Positions 10,189 through 21,318 of a stretch of DNA of 64,000 nt are shown here, piece by piece (the stretch's first letter is position 1; the number at the start of each line of letters is the position of its first letter). The notes under the pieces are model-generated. The model was given only the letters and a program-made list of their open reading frames with translations, was not told where the DNA came from and did not search any database. The stretch is from Portulaca oleracea (Eukaryota; Streptophyta; Magnoliopsida; Caryophyllales; Portulacaceae): the NCBI GenBank assembly GCA_029582165.1, contig CM055869.1:56183518-56247517 (forward strand), given 5' to 3'. A program made the translations under genes and the position numbers.

Positions 10189-13100
10189 TTACGAAGCAGT
10201 ATTAGCAACACATTGATTAAGAGAGCAAAACCGGGAGCTCCTGCCCTCTGCATTCGACGAGGACCTTCTTAGGCTCATCCTGTTGAAATGTTCCCTGAAG
10301 CTTCGATGGCCCGACCCAGAGACCAAGCAGGGGCTGTCAGTATCTACTGAGGCTCCCATGCAGAAGCCCGGGTTGAGTTTGACTGCTGAAAACTTGTGGC
10401 AACTCAGGGACCGAAATGAGGGGCTCATTAGAGGAGGAGAGGATAAACCTTGACCTTGACCTTGACTGTGGGGCCCAAGCTCGGAGGATCTGGGCCTTCT
10501 TGGGCCCTGGACCTTCACAAACGAGACTATGCCAGCTCGGCATAGTGGGCACGCGATCGAGCCTGGTGGGCCCTTTGCTGCGGCGGTTGAGTAGTTCATG
10601 GTGCAAAGACACAGTGCACAGTGAGTGCAGAACTCGTGATGACACCCTGCAGTGTTGGACAGTGCATTTGTGAATGATGGGAGTGTTATGTAACGGATGC
10701 GAGAAAGTGAGAATGGACAGATTGACACACAGACCTAATGTCTTCGCTATGTCCACAGGCAAACGAGAGGGGATAGTTTTATTAGTCTGTTTAGAGAAAT
10801 ACATGGCCCGTCCTACAAAATTCGCTGGTAAATGGATGGCATGGTAAAAAAATTACGTTTTGCTAACTTTTGGTGTAAAGGTAAGTTTTGACAAGCATTA
10901 GGAAAACTGGAAAAGTTATACTTTTGAATAAAGTAGCACTTTTTAAGGAAAAAGTCAGTATAGTTAAACATGTAACTTTTGATAAGTTCCGGTAACATTT
11001 GATAAATATTTACCCACTCCTATTTCCCACCGAAATTTACAGGATATATAGGGAAATAACTGCTACTGGCCCAATGAAAACCCTAGCCGCCTCCACATAT
11101 CACGTAGCGAATGATAAGTTTGTGAAGGGGGCTAACACAGATTCAAGGCAGATTCTAAGGGAGGCTTTTGGAGGTTTGGATTCTGATGAAATCTGGAAGT
11201 AATTTTCTGTCATGTCTATGAATGTAAGCGATATGGAGCAGAAGGACAGACAGACCTTCAGAGGCTACTGTGCATTTCCTTTCGAGGCATACTACGCAAG
11301 GATCTTCGCATGTGGGAGACAACTCCAAATTTCTCCAACCACATTCTCTGTTAAAAAAGGGAAAATACTCAGCAATCCAGAGCGTGAAATGACCTGATAG
11401 TTAACTAGCCAGGAGGATTGCTCCATAGGCTCAACAATGTGCAAATGAAAAATAAAAAAAAGTACATAATTATGTTTTCAAATTCAATAGAGAAGTATGC
11501 TGACCTTGCAATTTTAACAATGCTCATCAGAGGAAGACACAGATATGGAGAAGGCATTGCTGGAGAGAGCACATCTTGAGATGTTGAAAGGATTTCAAGA
11601 ATTGAATCTCTATTCCATGCCCGAGCCACCATCAATGGTATCCATCTTCAACATACAGACAATCGAGGAGGAGCATGTCAAAAATTTGGAACTTTCGCTA
11701 AAATCCAGGAGTTATGACGCAAACTCAATGTCGGATGCAATACCAACCAAATTACAGTGAAGAAGACATGAATGAATGCAGAAGTAATGACAGATGTTCA
11801 GTCACATAAGGCTAGTGTGCAGGACGACAAATTGACTTCAGTCATTGAGATTGTACGAGTCTTTTTTGCGCCTTACATGGACGGGATTCAAAAGAAAAAA
11901 GAATTATCCATGGGTCACTATTTCAAATGACAATCTAATCATACTTGTAGCAAGGTCTAAGATCTAAGGAGGCTAAAATATGATCGCCTCATCTTACTTG
12001 TTGAGTGTTGACAATGCAGTATGCATTAGTAATTGGCGGGAATTTGGCATAAACTTTTCATCAAGAAATGGTGAGGTAGATATTGAAACAGATGAAAGTA
12101 GTATCTATCTATCTATCCTGAAGCAAGTGGAGAAGTAAGAAAAGTATACCCATTTGCATTTTGAGCAGTTAGACTTGCACCCCGGGCGATCAAAATCTGA
12201 AAAGCAGAAATTTTGATGAAACACAATAAGCATGCATAACTGCAATGAATGTATGTCAATCTGTGTTCAATAGTAAGCAAAGAACCTACTTGACAGCAGT
12301 GAGCATTTCCGCCAGAAGCTGCATAATGCAGGGGTGTGCTTCCTGCACCTGCAAAGTGAAGTTACACAAATCAATTAGAGGATATAATCACTATGGATAG
12401 CATTAAACTCATAGTCTCATTCTAAACTTTCTTATACATTGCTTCAGGATGAGGGGTTAATGATTGTATCCGACAACCCCCTACTTTTCAAAAGAAAAAT
12501 TGAATTACAGTAAGTCAAACTATAGGATTTGAGAGGCTTGGGACAATGGTAAATCGTACTTTAGAAATGTATCCCAATAGGTTGAACTATTGACCCTTGA
12601 ATTTTGAGTGTACCAGCATCGAGTTGATCCAAGTTGTTTGAACCAGTACAATCCAATATATGATAGTTTGGACTACTACAGTCTAATATATTAAAAATTG
12701 GGATTATCATAATATAGGTGCAACGTAGGAAAACCACCCTCCTTCCTTCGATCCCACGTAGGAAAACCACTCGACCAACTCGGTGGTGGTGCATTAAAAT
12801 CCAAGAATTCAATGGTTCAGCTTATTGGGATACATTTCTAAAGTTCGGTTTACTATTAACCCAATACCTACAGTTCCGGCTTACTACAATCCAACTTTCC
12901 TTTTCAAAATTAATCTACCCATGCTTGATTACCTTCAGACAAGGCTGCAAAGGTTTGATAACCTCAAGAAAAAAAGAAGGAAAAGGAAAAAGAGACATGC
13001 CTATGATATCAACTGAAGTTCCATCTTCCACAGTTTCTGCAGAGACTGAGGCTCCGAGATCCAAAAGTAATTGCAAAGTCTCAAAATGCCCATTCAAAGC

Positions 13101-14845
13101 AGCCATATGAAGTGCTGTGATGCCTCCATCTGCCGGTTTGTTGATCACCTCAACAAGGGCACTAACGCAAAAAAGAAAAAAGGAAAGAAAATTAAACCAA
13201 GGGTTATGAAGTTTCAATAAACTAGCAGATAACCAAAGCGATGGCCCCATAAAGGATACCTTTCGTTAAACTCTGAACTTCCTCCTTGGACTTTAAATCT
13301 CTTCTGTAATACATCCCAAACATTAGGAATGCTTGGAATGTAATCTGCGAGGAGGAGTCTGATACATTGGTTGTGGCCATTCAGAGCTGCAAAGTGTAGT
13401 GCAGTGCCACCAGTGAGGTAGTCTGCTCGATGTATCTACAATTCAGAAGCTACAGCCATGACTATTCACGGGATGATAATACATTTGTCTTTTTTTAACC
13501 ATCGTTAATGTCATAAAAAGTTTGATTTTAGGCTATGATGCAAGGAGTGGAAAGAACTAACATTGGCCTTGAAAAGTATCAGAGTCTGAACTACCTCCCA
13601 GTGGCCGTACTGGCATGCTTGCATCAAAGCAGTCTGTTAAAGGATCCAAATCACAAATGTTATCATTCTTCAACAATGGAGTAACACCCTGTTGTGTAGC
13701 TAAGAGCATGTTGGATCAAACAACAAAACCTTGACATATGGTAAGACATTAGCTAAGAGCATGTACGATCAATAATCGAGAAAGATTGCTGCATCAGAGC
13801 CCCCCCCCCCCCCCCACCTTGTTGTGTAACTAAGAGCATGTTGGATCAAACAATAAAAGCTTGACCCAAGGTGGCACATTAGCTAAGAACATGTAGGATC
13901 TATAATGGCGTAAGACTGCGAAATCAGAACCCCCCCCCCCCCCAAAAAAAAAAAAAAAAAAACTTGTTTAGTAGCGGACTTTTGGGGTATTGGATTCATG
14001 TTGGGTCAATAGAAGCAAGTTCTCATAAGTTACTTAAAATTCGGTATTGGCTACCTAATCCAATTGGCAACCAATCAACCAAACCTTGACTCAAGGTGGG
14101 ATATTAGCTAAGACCACTTTGGATCAATAATGAAGTAAGACTGTAAGATTGCTAAATCCCCCCCCCCCCCCCCACAAACAATCTTTGTTCTACAGAGGGA
14201 GTTATGGGGTATTGGATTCATGTTGGATCAATAGAAAGTAAGTTCTCATAAGTTACTTAAATTGTGGTGTCGGCTACCTAATGCAATTAACAACCCTAAT
14301 CCAGTAAGGTTCCAAACAATGTGTAGATAACTAAAACCAAAACCAATATTCTGAAATCCCACCAAGGGGTCGGGTGTGACACTCTTACCCCTAAATTTTA
14401 CAATTTAAAGAGACTGGTTCCAATTACACGAGTCATTCATTCATAGGTAATGTAGTTACCTGCCCGCGATAATTTCTGAGGTTAATATCAACTCCACTCT
14501 CAAGCAGAAGGGTAACAATCTGTAAAGAACCAAACCAATCAACAACATTCATCAAAAACTGAAATGTGACCAAACTTTCAAAGAAAAGAACATACATTCT
14601 CACATTCTCACTTATTAATGCATTATATAGGGGGGTCATATTGTACCTACCTCATGGTGGCCTTGAGCTGCAGAGTAATGCAGAGGGGAATTCTTAACAC
14701 CATTGGTTGAATACTTAACTAAACGAGGGTTATCCTCCAACAATGCCTTGGCTTCCAAAAAATCACCATCTCTTGCAGCTGAAACTAAGCGTTCTCCTGA
14801 AGCTGAACACCCTAAAGAATTCCCCACAATGCTGAGGAACCTCAT
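10189..14845 (-). CDS. XBAT32: Ankyrin-repeat RING E3 ubiquitin ligase, XBAT32-like, complete, 10 exons
   Basis: Coding exons in order: 14651-14845, 14460-14519, 13562-13633, 13260-13435, 13001-13161, 12290-12348, 12150-12196, 11505-11645, 11256-11347, 10189-10646. They sum to 1461 nt (486 residues plus stop) and every junction keeps frame. The start [20 protein letters not shown] is the family's N-terminus. Ankyrin repeats fill about residues 15-280 ([66 protein letters not shown]). A C3HC4 RING uses C321, C324, C336, H338, C341, C344, C367 and C370. The tail keeps SFRSLSC and a final [13 protein letters not shown] end, as in Arabidopsis XBAT32 (508 residues by my recollection), which promotes lateral roots and targets ACC synthases in ethylene synthesis. 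Function here is inferred from homology. All introns are GT-AG except intron 5. No damage seen. The paralogue XBAT33 is the main alternative name. Confidence 0.95.
12349..13000 (-). other. GC-AG intron (intron 5 of XBAT32-like gene)
   Basis: Reading the minus strand, exon 5 ends GATATCATAG and is followed by GCATGTCT. The next exon begins after TTTGCAG with GTGCAGG. Only a GC donor directly after the G gives the conserved [14 protein letters not shown] junction. Using the nearby GT (4 nt later) would shift the frame. Confidence 0.85.
13634..14459. repeat. Intron 2 of XBAT32-like gene: degenerate tandem repeat with poly-C tracts
   Basis: Units with CTAAGAGCATGTTGGATC or AGCTAAGA..CATGTAGGATC, each leading to a long C-run, recur at about 13690-13817, 13825-13940 and 14075-14172. 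A second block (GGGGTATTGGATTCATGTTGG, then AAGTTCTCATAAGTTACTT) occurs at about 13983-14040 and 14208-14265. The C-runs are about 15-17 bases, the second followed directly by an A-run. The unit appears to have been locally duplicated inside the intron. Confidence 0.7.
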
Positions 14846-15300
14846 CTCTGATTACCTAAGATTATGGCAATTTAAGAACCCTAATAATTTGTTCTTCCTA
14901 AATTGCTAAACTTGGGTTGAAATGGTCCAAAATTCAGCTGATTTGAATCCAAATGTCTTCTTTATCACCAAGAATGTCGGTGAATAATAATACCCAGTTG
15001 ATGATTTCTTATTACAAAAACACCCAATGATCAAAACTGAACAACCACCATCAGAATTTCTCTTGAAGATCAAAATCTCAGCGACCCTCCACCAGATTTC
15101 GTTCCAGAAATCAAATTCTCAACTGCGCTCCAAGAATTCCGCCAAATATTCAATACCCACTTGCAGAAATTCCTCAAAAAAAAAGAGGGAAGAATTGAAG
15201 AAATGAGAACTTTTGTGAAAAGGGTTCGTGTTTTCTTGATCACAGATGACAGCGAAGGGGAGAATTTCTCAGGAAAATTGCTGTGAATTCACGAGATGAT
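14846..15300 (-). promoter_or_regulatory. 5' leader and proximal promoter of XBAT32-like gene
   Basis: On the minus strand the roughly 450 bp before the ATG at 14845 are free of TE signatures and look like a transcribed leader, with TTCTTCCCTC and GATCAAGAAAACACG pyrimidine and purine patches. No certain TATA box or start site was found, so the split between UTR and promoter is unknown. Confidence 0.4.
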
Positions 15301-16102
15301 GAAGAACAATGTACCGCCCATATACAAACAGAAACACAAATACAAAAGGAATGTATTAAAAATGGCCAAATTTAGGGAGGGAATGTTGAATTTTACTGGA
15401 ATTCCAAGGAAAACAAACAAAAGGGTTACACCGAAAATCGTGAAAACTATGATTGTCGATTGGATTTTTGGGTCAATGGCAGCAGTTGGGATGTTCCTTT
15501 CTCTTCCCTTTAATTTTTTTTTTCCAAGGCTGAAATTAGGCTGTCTCTCTTCGCTTTTGTCTTGCTCACAAATTTTTTTGGATGGTGTTTAAGGCTTCAA
15601 GCAATGATAATTCCCTAAATTTTAATCATCCTTTATATGACCTTTAGATCAATACTTTTTTGGTGGCAAGTTAATAAGTTCTTATTTAAGATGTTGAAAT
15701 TTTATTTGGAAGTTAAACTATTATAAAGTTTTGGTTATCTAGGATATTTAATACACTTAATTTCCTTTTTTAAAATCTTTTGAATTTTCCATATTTGTAT
15801 AGCTCTATGCATTAAGGGTGAAAACATGACTTATATAAACGGGGTCATTTATTAATGTGAATGATATCAAGAATTAAGATGTCATGATACTAAAAATTAG
15901 CTGAATTTATTCAATTTATAATACCGTTTAACAACTAAATAACAATAATTCGTATTCAAAAACTTGAGTGGGATTGTGACCAACTCGGATCCACCCACCA
16001 TTGTTATTCATTGTAACAACCTAGATAAATGGTTAAAAAGTAGTATAAGTTAAAATGGTTAAAATGACTATTGAGTTAAACTATCAACATTTTCTGCCCC
16101 AT
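15301..16102. other. Spacer, nothing recognised
   Basis: AT-rich sequence between the XBAT32-like promoter and the solo LTR. The 98-codon plus-strand frame at 15296-15592 overlaps the likely promoter and has no recognised domain. Confidence 0.4.
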
Positions 16103-17295
16103 TGTAACGACCCGCCCTAGACCCGTATTAATTAAGACCCTAATTACGGTAATTAGCCCAAATACGCTATTAAAATTTTTTTCTTTCTATTTTACCTTAT
16201 TATTATCTTTTTCTTTTCGTGACAGGTCTCGAGCAAGGTGATGACTAAATGGGTTGATTATATGTTATCTCGGAATTAAAGTTATAAATGTTATTATGAG
16301 TTTATGAATATTTTTTTACGATAAGTTATATAATTTATTTCATTATTCTCAATTTTACGCTTTTAACTGAGGAAGGTTATATTAATTTTAATTTCCATTT
16401 CGGTTACGATTTATGTTATCCAACCTTCCTAATTTCATTTTATCGTTCAATTTATTTTATTAGTGTTATCCTACCAATTTATTTTTATGTGGTTCGATAC
16501 TAGCTAATTTTATCCAAGTTAATTCCAAGTAATTTTATTTAGATTTATACTAAACTATTTTATCAAGTTTATGTCAATTAAGTTTATCGAGTCTTTTACT
16601 AATTATTTTACCTAGCTTAATTTCCCTTACTATCAACTAGCCTAATTACTAATTAAATGGTTAAGTTATTGAAGAGGGAGTTTATATAAGTGTTGGGGGT
16701 TTCTTTCTAATCCTTTCTAATTCATTTCAAGACACACCTCACTCCCCATTCTCCCTCTCCTCTTCTCTGCCAGCCAACCAGCCCCCCCTGCCCATTTTTT
16801 CGGCCAGTTTCGGCGACCGGGGGCGGGTCCGATGACCACCAGGCAGTGGCCAAGCACACCCTTCACTCTTCTCTTGTTTTTCTCCTCCAATTTCTCTCTC
16901 AAGTGGTGTCCTCTCAAACCCTAACTCAATTCTTTTAATTTCTAATCTGAGTTTCACTTTCAATTTATGTTAATCATGTTGTTTTCCATCTCTTTTATGA
17001 TTTTTAAGCATGAATTCATGTTGGGGTTAAGTTAGATAAACTAGGGTTTGATTCTAGAGTGGATGCATGTGAATTTTGAATGGGTTTTGATAAGTTTCTT
17101 GCTAGATTATTGATGAATGATGAAATTAGTTACTTGCATGTTGTTTTAGAAGAGAAACATAAGATTAGTGGACTGATTTAAGTTCTGGAAATATTGGTTA
17201 TGTCATTTTATACTTGGTTGGGTTGAATTAGTGTTGATTTTAATGAGAAATTGCTAGAATAAGTGTTGGTTATATTTCACTACAACATGGTAACA

Positions 17296-17725
17296 AAAAT
17301 AAGACCGTTATGAACGGTCACAATTCAGCTTGAACGGTCGTTCTGGGGGGCGGGCGACCGTTCATTTGCGACCGTTGGCGACGGTCGCCTCTCAATGGTC
17401 ATTTGTGGAAGCGGGCGACCGTTCATTTGAACAGTCACTAATTAACGACCGTTCATAAACGATCGCACGAAGCGGACGACCGTTCATTGAACGGTCGCTA
17501 ATCGTTTGTGGAAGCGGGCGACCGTTCATTTGAACGGTCACTAATTAACGACCGTTCATAAACGATCGCACGAAGCGGACGACCGTTCATGAACGGTCGC
17601 TAACTAGCGACCGTTCAATGAACGGTCGTCCGCCTCGTGTGACCGTTTATGAACGGTCGTTAGCCGTTGTGACCGTTGATTAACGGTCGTTACTAAGCGA
17701 CCGTTCAGCTGAACGGTCGCCCATT
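17296..17725. repeat. Left subterminal palindromic repeat array of CACTA element
   Basis: More than twenty copies of ACCGTT or AACGGT, often paired as palindromes of the form GACCGTTCA..TGAACGGTC. A block of about 100 bp (GAAGCGGGCGACCGTTCATT and following) is duplicated at about 17410 and 17511. Subterminal repeats in CACTA elements are normally binding sites for the TNPA-type protein. Confidence 0.85.
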
Positions 17726-17838
17726 TTATTTTATTTTTAAAAGAAAAATTTTGTTGAGGGTTTCTGGTAGTATAATCTTTCCAGAATATATTTGAAGTAT
17801 AAGTGCCAAACGGTCACAAAATGAACGGTCGCAAATAG

Positions 17839-17840
<2 letters not shown>

Positions 17841-17879
<39 letters not shown>
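17841..17879. repeat. (TA)n microsatellite in CACTA element
   Basis: About 38 bp of pure TA, directly followed by two more AACGGTCGC words, so it interrupts the left repeat region. Confidence 0.9.
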
Positions 17880-17882
<3 letters not shown>

Positions 17883-18261
17883 AACGGTCGCTAGTCAACG
17901 GTCGCAAAATATATTACATATCTGAGAAGTTTTTAAAGTTGTCCTCACAAACACTACGAAGAAGGGGGGTCATTAATGAAGTTAGAGGGAGAGAATTGAC
18001 CATTGGAAAGCGTCCCTTGCTGCTATGGTAAACGTAAAGTAAAGTGGTCATGTTGTTTGTTATCAAAACACATTATCAATAGATGCCACAAATATGGTAA
18101 TATAGGGAGAGTTACATAGAAATTTCGGCAGAGTTTCCTTTGTAATATGGACTATACCAAATTCATAATACAAAACATTAACCTGCAAATTACAATATAA
18201 ACTCAACTTGTAGAATAAGGGGTCACATGCCCACTTTACCACAACGAACATTTGCAACATA

Positions 18262-18866
18262 TACAATCCTATCGAGCCACACGCTCGTTTCTAAACATAA
18301 GTTACACACACCCCATAATTTCCAACTTCCAACAACAATTCCAACACATACAATCAAGTTTCAATGTATGGCCACACGCCGATTAATCCTATCGAGCCAC
18401 ACGCTCGTTTCTAAACATAAGTTGCACATTCCAACTTCCAACAACAATTCCTACACATACAATCAAGTAACAATATACGGCCACACGCCAATTAAGCCTA
18501 TCGAGCCACACGCTCGTTTCTAAACATAAGTTGCACATTCCAACTTCCAACAACAATTCCAACACATACAATCAAGTAACAATATACGGCCACACGCCGA
18601 TTAATCTTATCGAGCCACACGCTCGTTTCTAAACATAAGTTGCACATTCCAACTTCCAACAACAATTTCAACACATACAATCAAGTAACAATATACGGCC
18701 ACACGCCGATTAATCCTATCGAGCCACACGCTCGTTTCTAAACATGAGTTGTACATTCCAACTTCCAACAACAATTCCAACACATACAATCAAGTTTCAA
18801 TATTTGGCCACACGGCGATTAATCCTATCGAGCCACACGCTCGTTTCTAAACATGAGTTGCACAAC
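18262..18866. repeat. 109-bp tandem array in CACTA element
   Basis: Six copies of the block starting ATCGAGCCACACGCTCG. From the second copy the period is 109 bp (starts near 18389, 18498, 18607, 18716, 18825). The first unit is about 9 bp longer. Each unit also contains GGCCACACGCCGATTAAT. Copies differ at only a few positions. Short minus-strand frames across it are repeat artefacts. Confidence 0.85.
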
Positions 18867-19032
18867 AGAACCCACACTCGACCTATTTTTATGACATCTA
18901 CAACTAACATACTAGAACTATAAATTACCCTACTTTCATATAACTACCAAAAACATCCAAACTCAACACTTTTCTATGACATATACAACTAAGCTATATA
19001 TGTCAACAGTCAAGAGGATAATGTTATTACCA

Positions 19033-19559
19033 GATGAGAGTGTGTTTGTTCCTGATAATTTATGGCTGAAAAAAAACTTTCATGAGTCGTACCGACTCTC
19101 CTTTTATTTGTCTGGTTCCCAAAAAGTAGCGCAATCTCAGTAGTGAATTGCGCGAGGTCTATAGTGCTTTGGGAGTTAGAAGCGTCTCAGATTCGGTACA
19201 ATGCAGTGTTTCCATTGTGCAACCTGGTGGGCAACAAGACGAGGCGAGAATGAGAGAGAAGCTGATAGTACAATGTCTAATAGAAATTGCGGTGGGCTTT
19301 GATGCATGCAAGAAAGTCCACCACAATTACTACTAAACCTTTTACTATCAGCTTCTCTCTCATTGCCCATGTCCATTGCACAATGGAAACAAACGATTGC
19401 ACCGAATCTGAGACGCTCTAACTCGAGAGCACTAGATCTCGCGCAATTTCACTGCGAGATGCGCTACTTTAAGGAACGGACAAATAAATGGAGACTTCGA
19501 TGCGACTCATGAAAGTATTTTTCAGCCATAAATTATCAGGAACAAACACACTCTCATGG
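19033..19559. ncRNA. Long imperfect hairpin 1 (arms about 260 nt), candidate small-RNA precursor
   Basis: Left arm GATGAGAGTGTGTTTGTTCC pairs with right arm GGAACAAACACACTCTCAT. Pairing continues through ATAATTTATGGCTGA, GTCTCAGATTCGGT and GAGAGAGAAGCTGATAGTA down to a very short loop at GATGCATGC near 19304. By eye the pairing is high with scattered bulges, unlike a perfect inverted repeat. Near-identical direct repeats (CAGAACCCACACTCGACCT and following) flank it at about 18870 and 19568. Transcription is inferred, not shown. Confidence 0.5.
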
Positions 19560-19797
19560 ACACTAACAGAACCCACACTCGACCTCTTTTTATGACATCT
19601 ACAACTAAGATCCTAGAACTATAAATTACCCTACTTTCTACTCTAAACTACCATGACAACTAACCTATTTACTAACACTAAACTGGTTGTTGAGTACTTA
19701 AGCTAGCAAAGGGATGTGACATAGTTATTTATAACTCATGTCTTCATTTGGGGTTATGAATAATTAATATGAAACAAATTTACGCTAACAACTTCAG

Positions 19798-20137
19798 AGA
19801 TTAACTTAATTAAAGGCATGTCTCTAAACTTCAATTCACCCTGGTTGTGATGAACAAGTTGTCTGAGTTATATGTACGAGAAATCCACCGCTTGTGACGT
19901 ATCAAATGTCGATCATTGTGCATTTAGCATCCCAACCTCCTTTAAAACGAACACCCACGAAATCAAGATTGACTTCCTGGGTGTTTATTTTATTAGTGAT
20001 TGGTATGCTACAAAACTCAACGATCGACATTTGTTTTGCCGCAAGAGGTGGATTTCTCCTATGTATAACTCCGAAAAATTGTTCATCACAACAAGGGTCA
20101 ATTGACATTTAGAGGCTTGCCTTTAATTAAGTTATCC
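19798..20137. ncRNA. Long imperfect hairpin 2 (arms about 170 nt), candidate small-RNA precursor
   Basis: Left arm TTAACTTAATTAAAGGCATG pairs with GGCTTGCCTTTAATTAAGTTA at the right. Further pairs include TGTGATGAACAA with TTGTTCATCACA, AGAAATCCACC with GGTGGATTTCT and AAATGTCGATC with GATCGACATTT, to a loop near 19970 around AACACCCACG and GGGTGTT. Mismatches are spread along the stem as in MIR-like precursors. No known conserved miRNA sequence was seen. Confidence 0.5.
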
Positions 20138-20159
20138 AACAAAGTTGTTAGTCACGTAA

Positions 20160-20735
20160 ATTCATTCCTAATCAAACATAATAACTAACTCATTTACTAA
20201 TAACTACCAAAATCATCCTAACTCAACACTTTTTTCTAATAATGGTAGATTTCCATGTCGTAGATTCAAATGAATTTTAAGCGCGTTAAAACAATTATAT
20301 ACAACATAACTAACTAAACATTCTTTACACATGTATTAACCTAATCCATACTAATTTACGCATGCTCATAATTTATACACATAAACATACAATTAACACA
20401 ACCAACATATCATTAAACTAATTGACAAATTTCACCACATACCTAACCTAATTAACATACAATACTTAAACAGTAATATAACTAACCTAATTAACATACA
20501 ATTTCACAACATATCATTAAACTAATACAACTAACATACAATTAACATAAAATACTTACACAGTAATTAACACAAAAATTAACCGAATAAATACTAATTA
20601 TTCACTCAAATTATTCACAACATAACTAACTAAACAACTTTTTACACAAATACTAACCTAATTAATGTAATGCATGCTCATAATTTATACAAATAAATAT
20701 ATAATTAACAAAATTGACAAATTTCAAATAATTTA
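20160..20735. other. AT-rich tract in CACTA element
   Basis: Low-complexity sequence dominated by CTAATTAACATACAAT-like words. No ORF or structural element recognised. Confidence 0.5.
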
Positions 20736-20740
20736 TCGGG

Positions 20741-21055
20741 GAGAACGACGATGGCGGTAGTGGCGGCGACGGCAGCGACGGCATGACGGCTCGGCAATTT
20801 GCGGCGTCGTGGCGGCACCAAAAAAGTTGCGGTTCTCGGTCCGATTTGCATGCAAGAGGAAGGGCTTGTGTTGTTATTAACCACCAAAAACTTAAAAGAA
20901 TTTATAAGGAGGGAGAAGAGAAGGACTTACCGTCGTCGGCTCCGGCGGAATGTGGCGGCAGGCGGTGGTTTCCGGTCCAAGTCGCCGGCTAGCAGGAGGA
21001 GGGAGAAGAGAAATTGGGGTTTTGAAACAAAAGCTAACGGTGCAATTGAATGAAA
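20741..21055 (-). other. GC-rich block, possible first exon and promoter side of CACTA transcript
   Basis: Rich in CGGCGGCG words, in contrast to the AT-rich neighbours. On the minus strand, GAAACCCCAATTTCTCTTCT-type leader and CCGCCGG text lead to GACGACG followed by GTAAGTCC, a near-consensus 5' splice site with the donor at 20939-20940. A transcript starting here on the minus strand would run through both hairpins. There is no TNPA or TNPD coding. Confidence 0.35.
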
Positions 21056-21061
21056 TTCAAT

Positions 21062-21318
21062 TCGTCCGATGCTATTAAAAACAGAACGACCGTTCAAAAA
21101 CGACAGTTAATTTCAACGGTTGTTATCTAGCGACCGTTCAATTAACGGTCGTTAACTAGAGCGACCGTTCAATTGAACGGTCGTTCTGGTTAACGACCGT
21201 TAATTTATACGGTCGCTAGATAACGACCGTTCATGAATGGTCGTTTTTGAACGGTCGCCCGCCTTTTTCATGCGACCGTTCATTGAACAGTCGTTACGAA
21301 CGGTCTTATTTAGCCAGT
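21062..21318. repeat. Right subterminal palindromic repeat array of CACTA element
   Basis: About fifteen ACCGTT or AACGGT words in palindromic pairs, mirror of the left array, ending 12 bp before the terminal TTGTAGTG. Confidence 0.85.

Noticed and set aside
9862..10253. ORFs of 75-143 codons with proline or phenylalanine runs near 9.9-10.2 kb
   Set aside because: They are produced by the C-run, A-run and MITE sequence and overlap the 3' end of the XBAT32-like gene.
10337..10804. Second minus-strand ORF of 155 codons over the RING exon
   Set aside because: It is a shadow frame of the last XBAT32-like exon, whose own frame holds the RING cysteines.
10999..11202. Plus-strand 67-codon ORF as a gene
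   Set aside because: It lies inside intron 9 of the XBAT32-like gene, on the other strand, with no recognised domain.
17296..17725. The palindromic array as a CRISPR-like array
   Set aside because: The units are irregular, lack uniform spacers, and sit between CACTA termini in a plant genome.
18389..18789. Three near-identical 60-codon minus-strand ORFs as a gene family
   Set aside because: They are successive registers of the 109-bp tandem array.
19033..20137. The two hairpins as a known conserved miRNA
   Set aside because: I compared by eye with the common conserved families (such as miR156, 159, 160, 164, 166, 167, 172, 390, 396) and saw no match.
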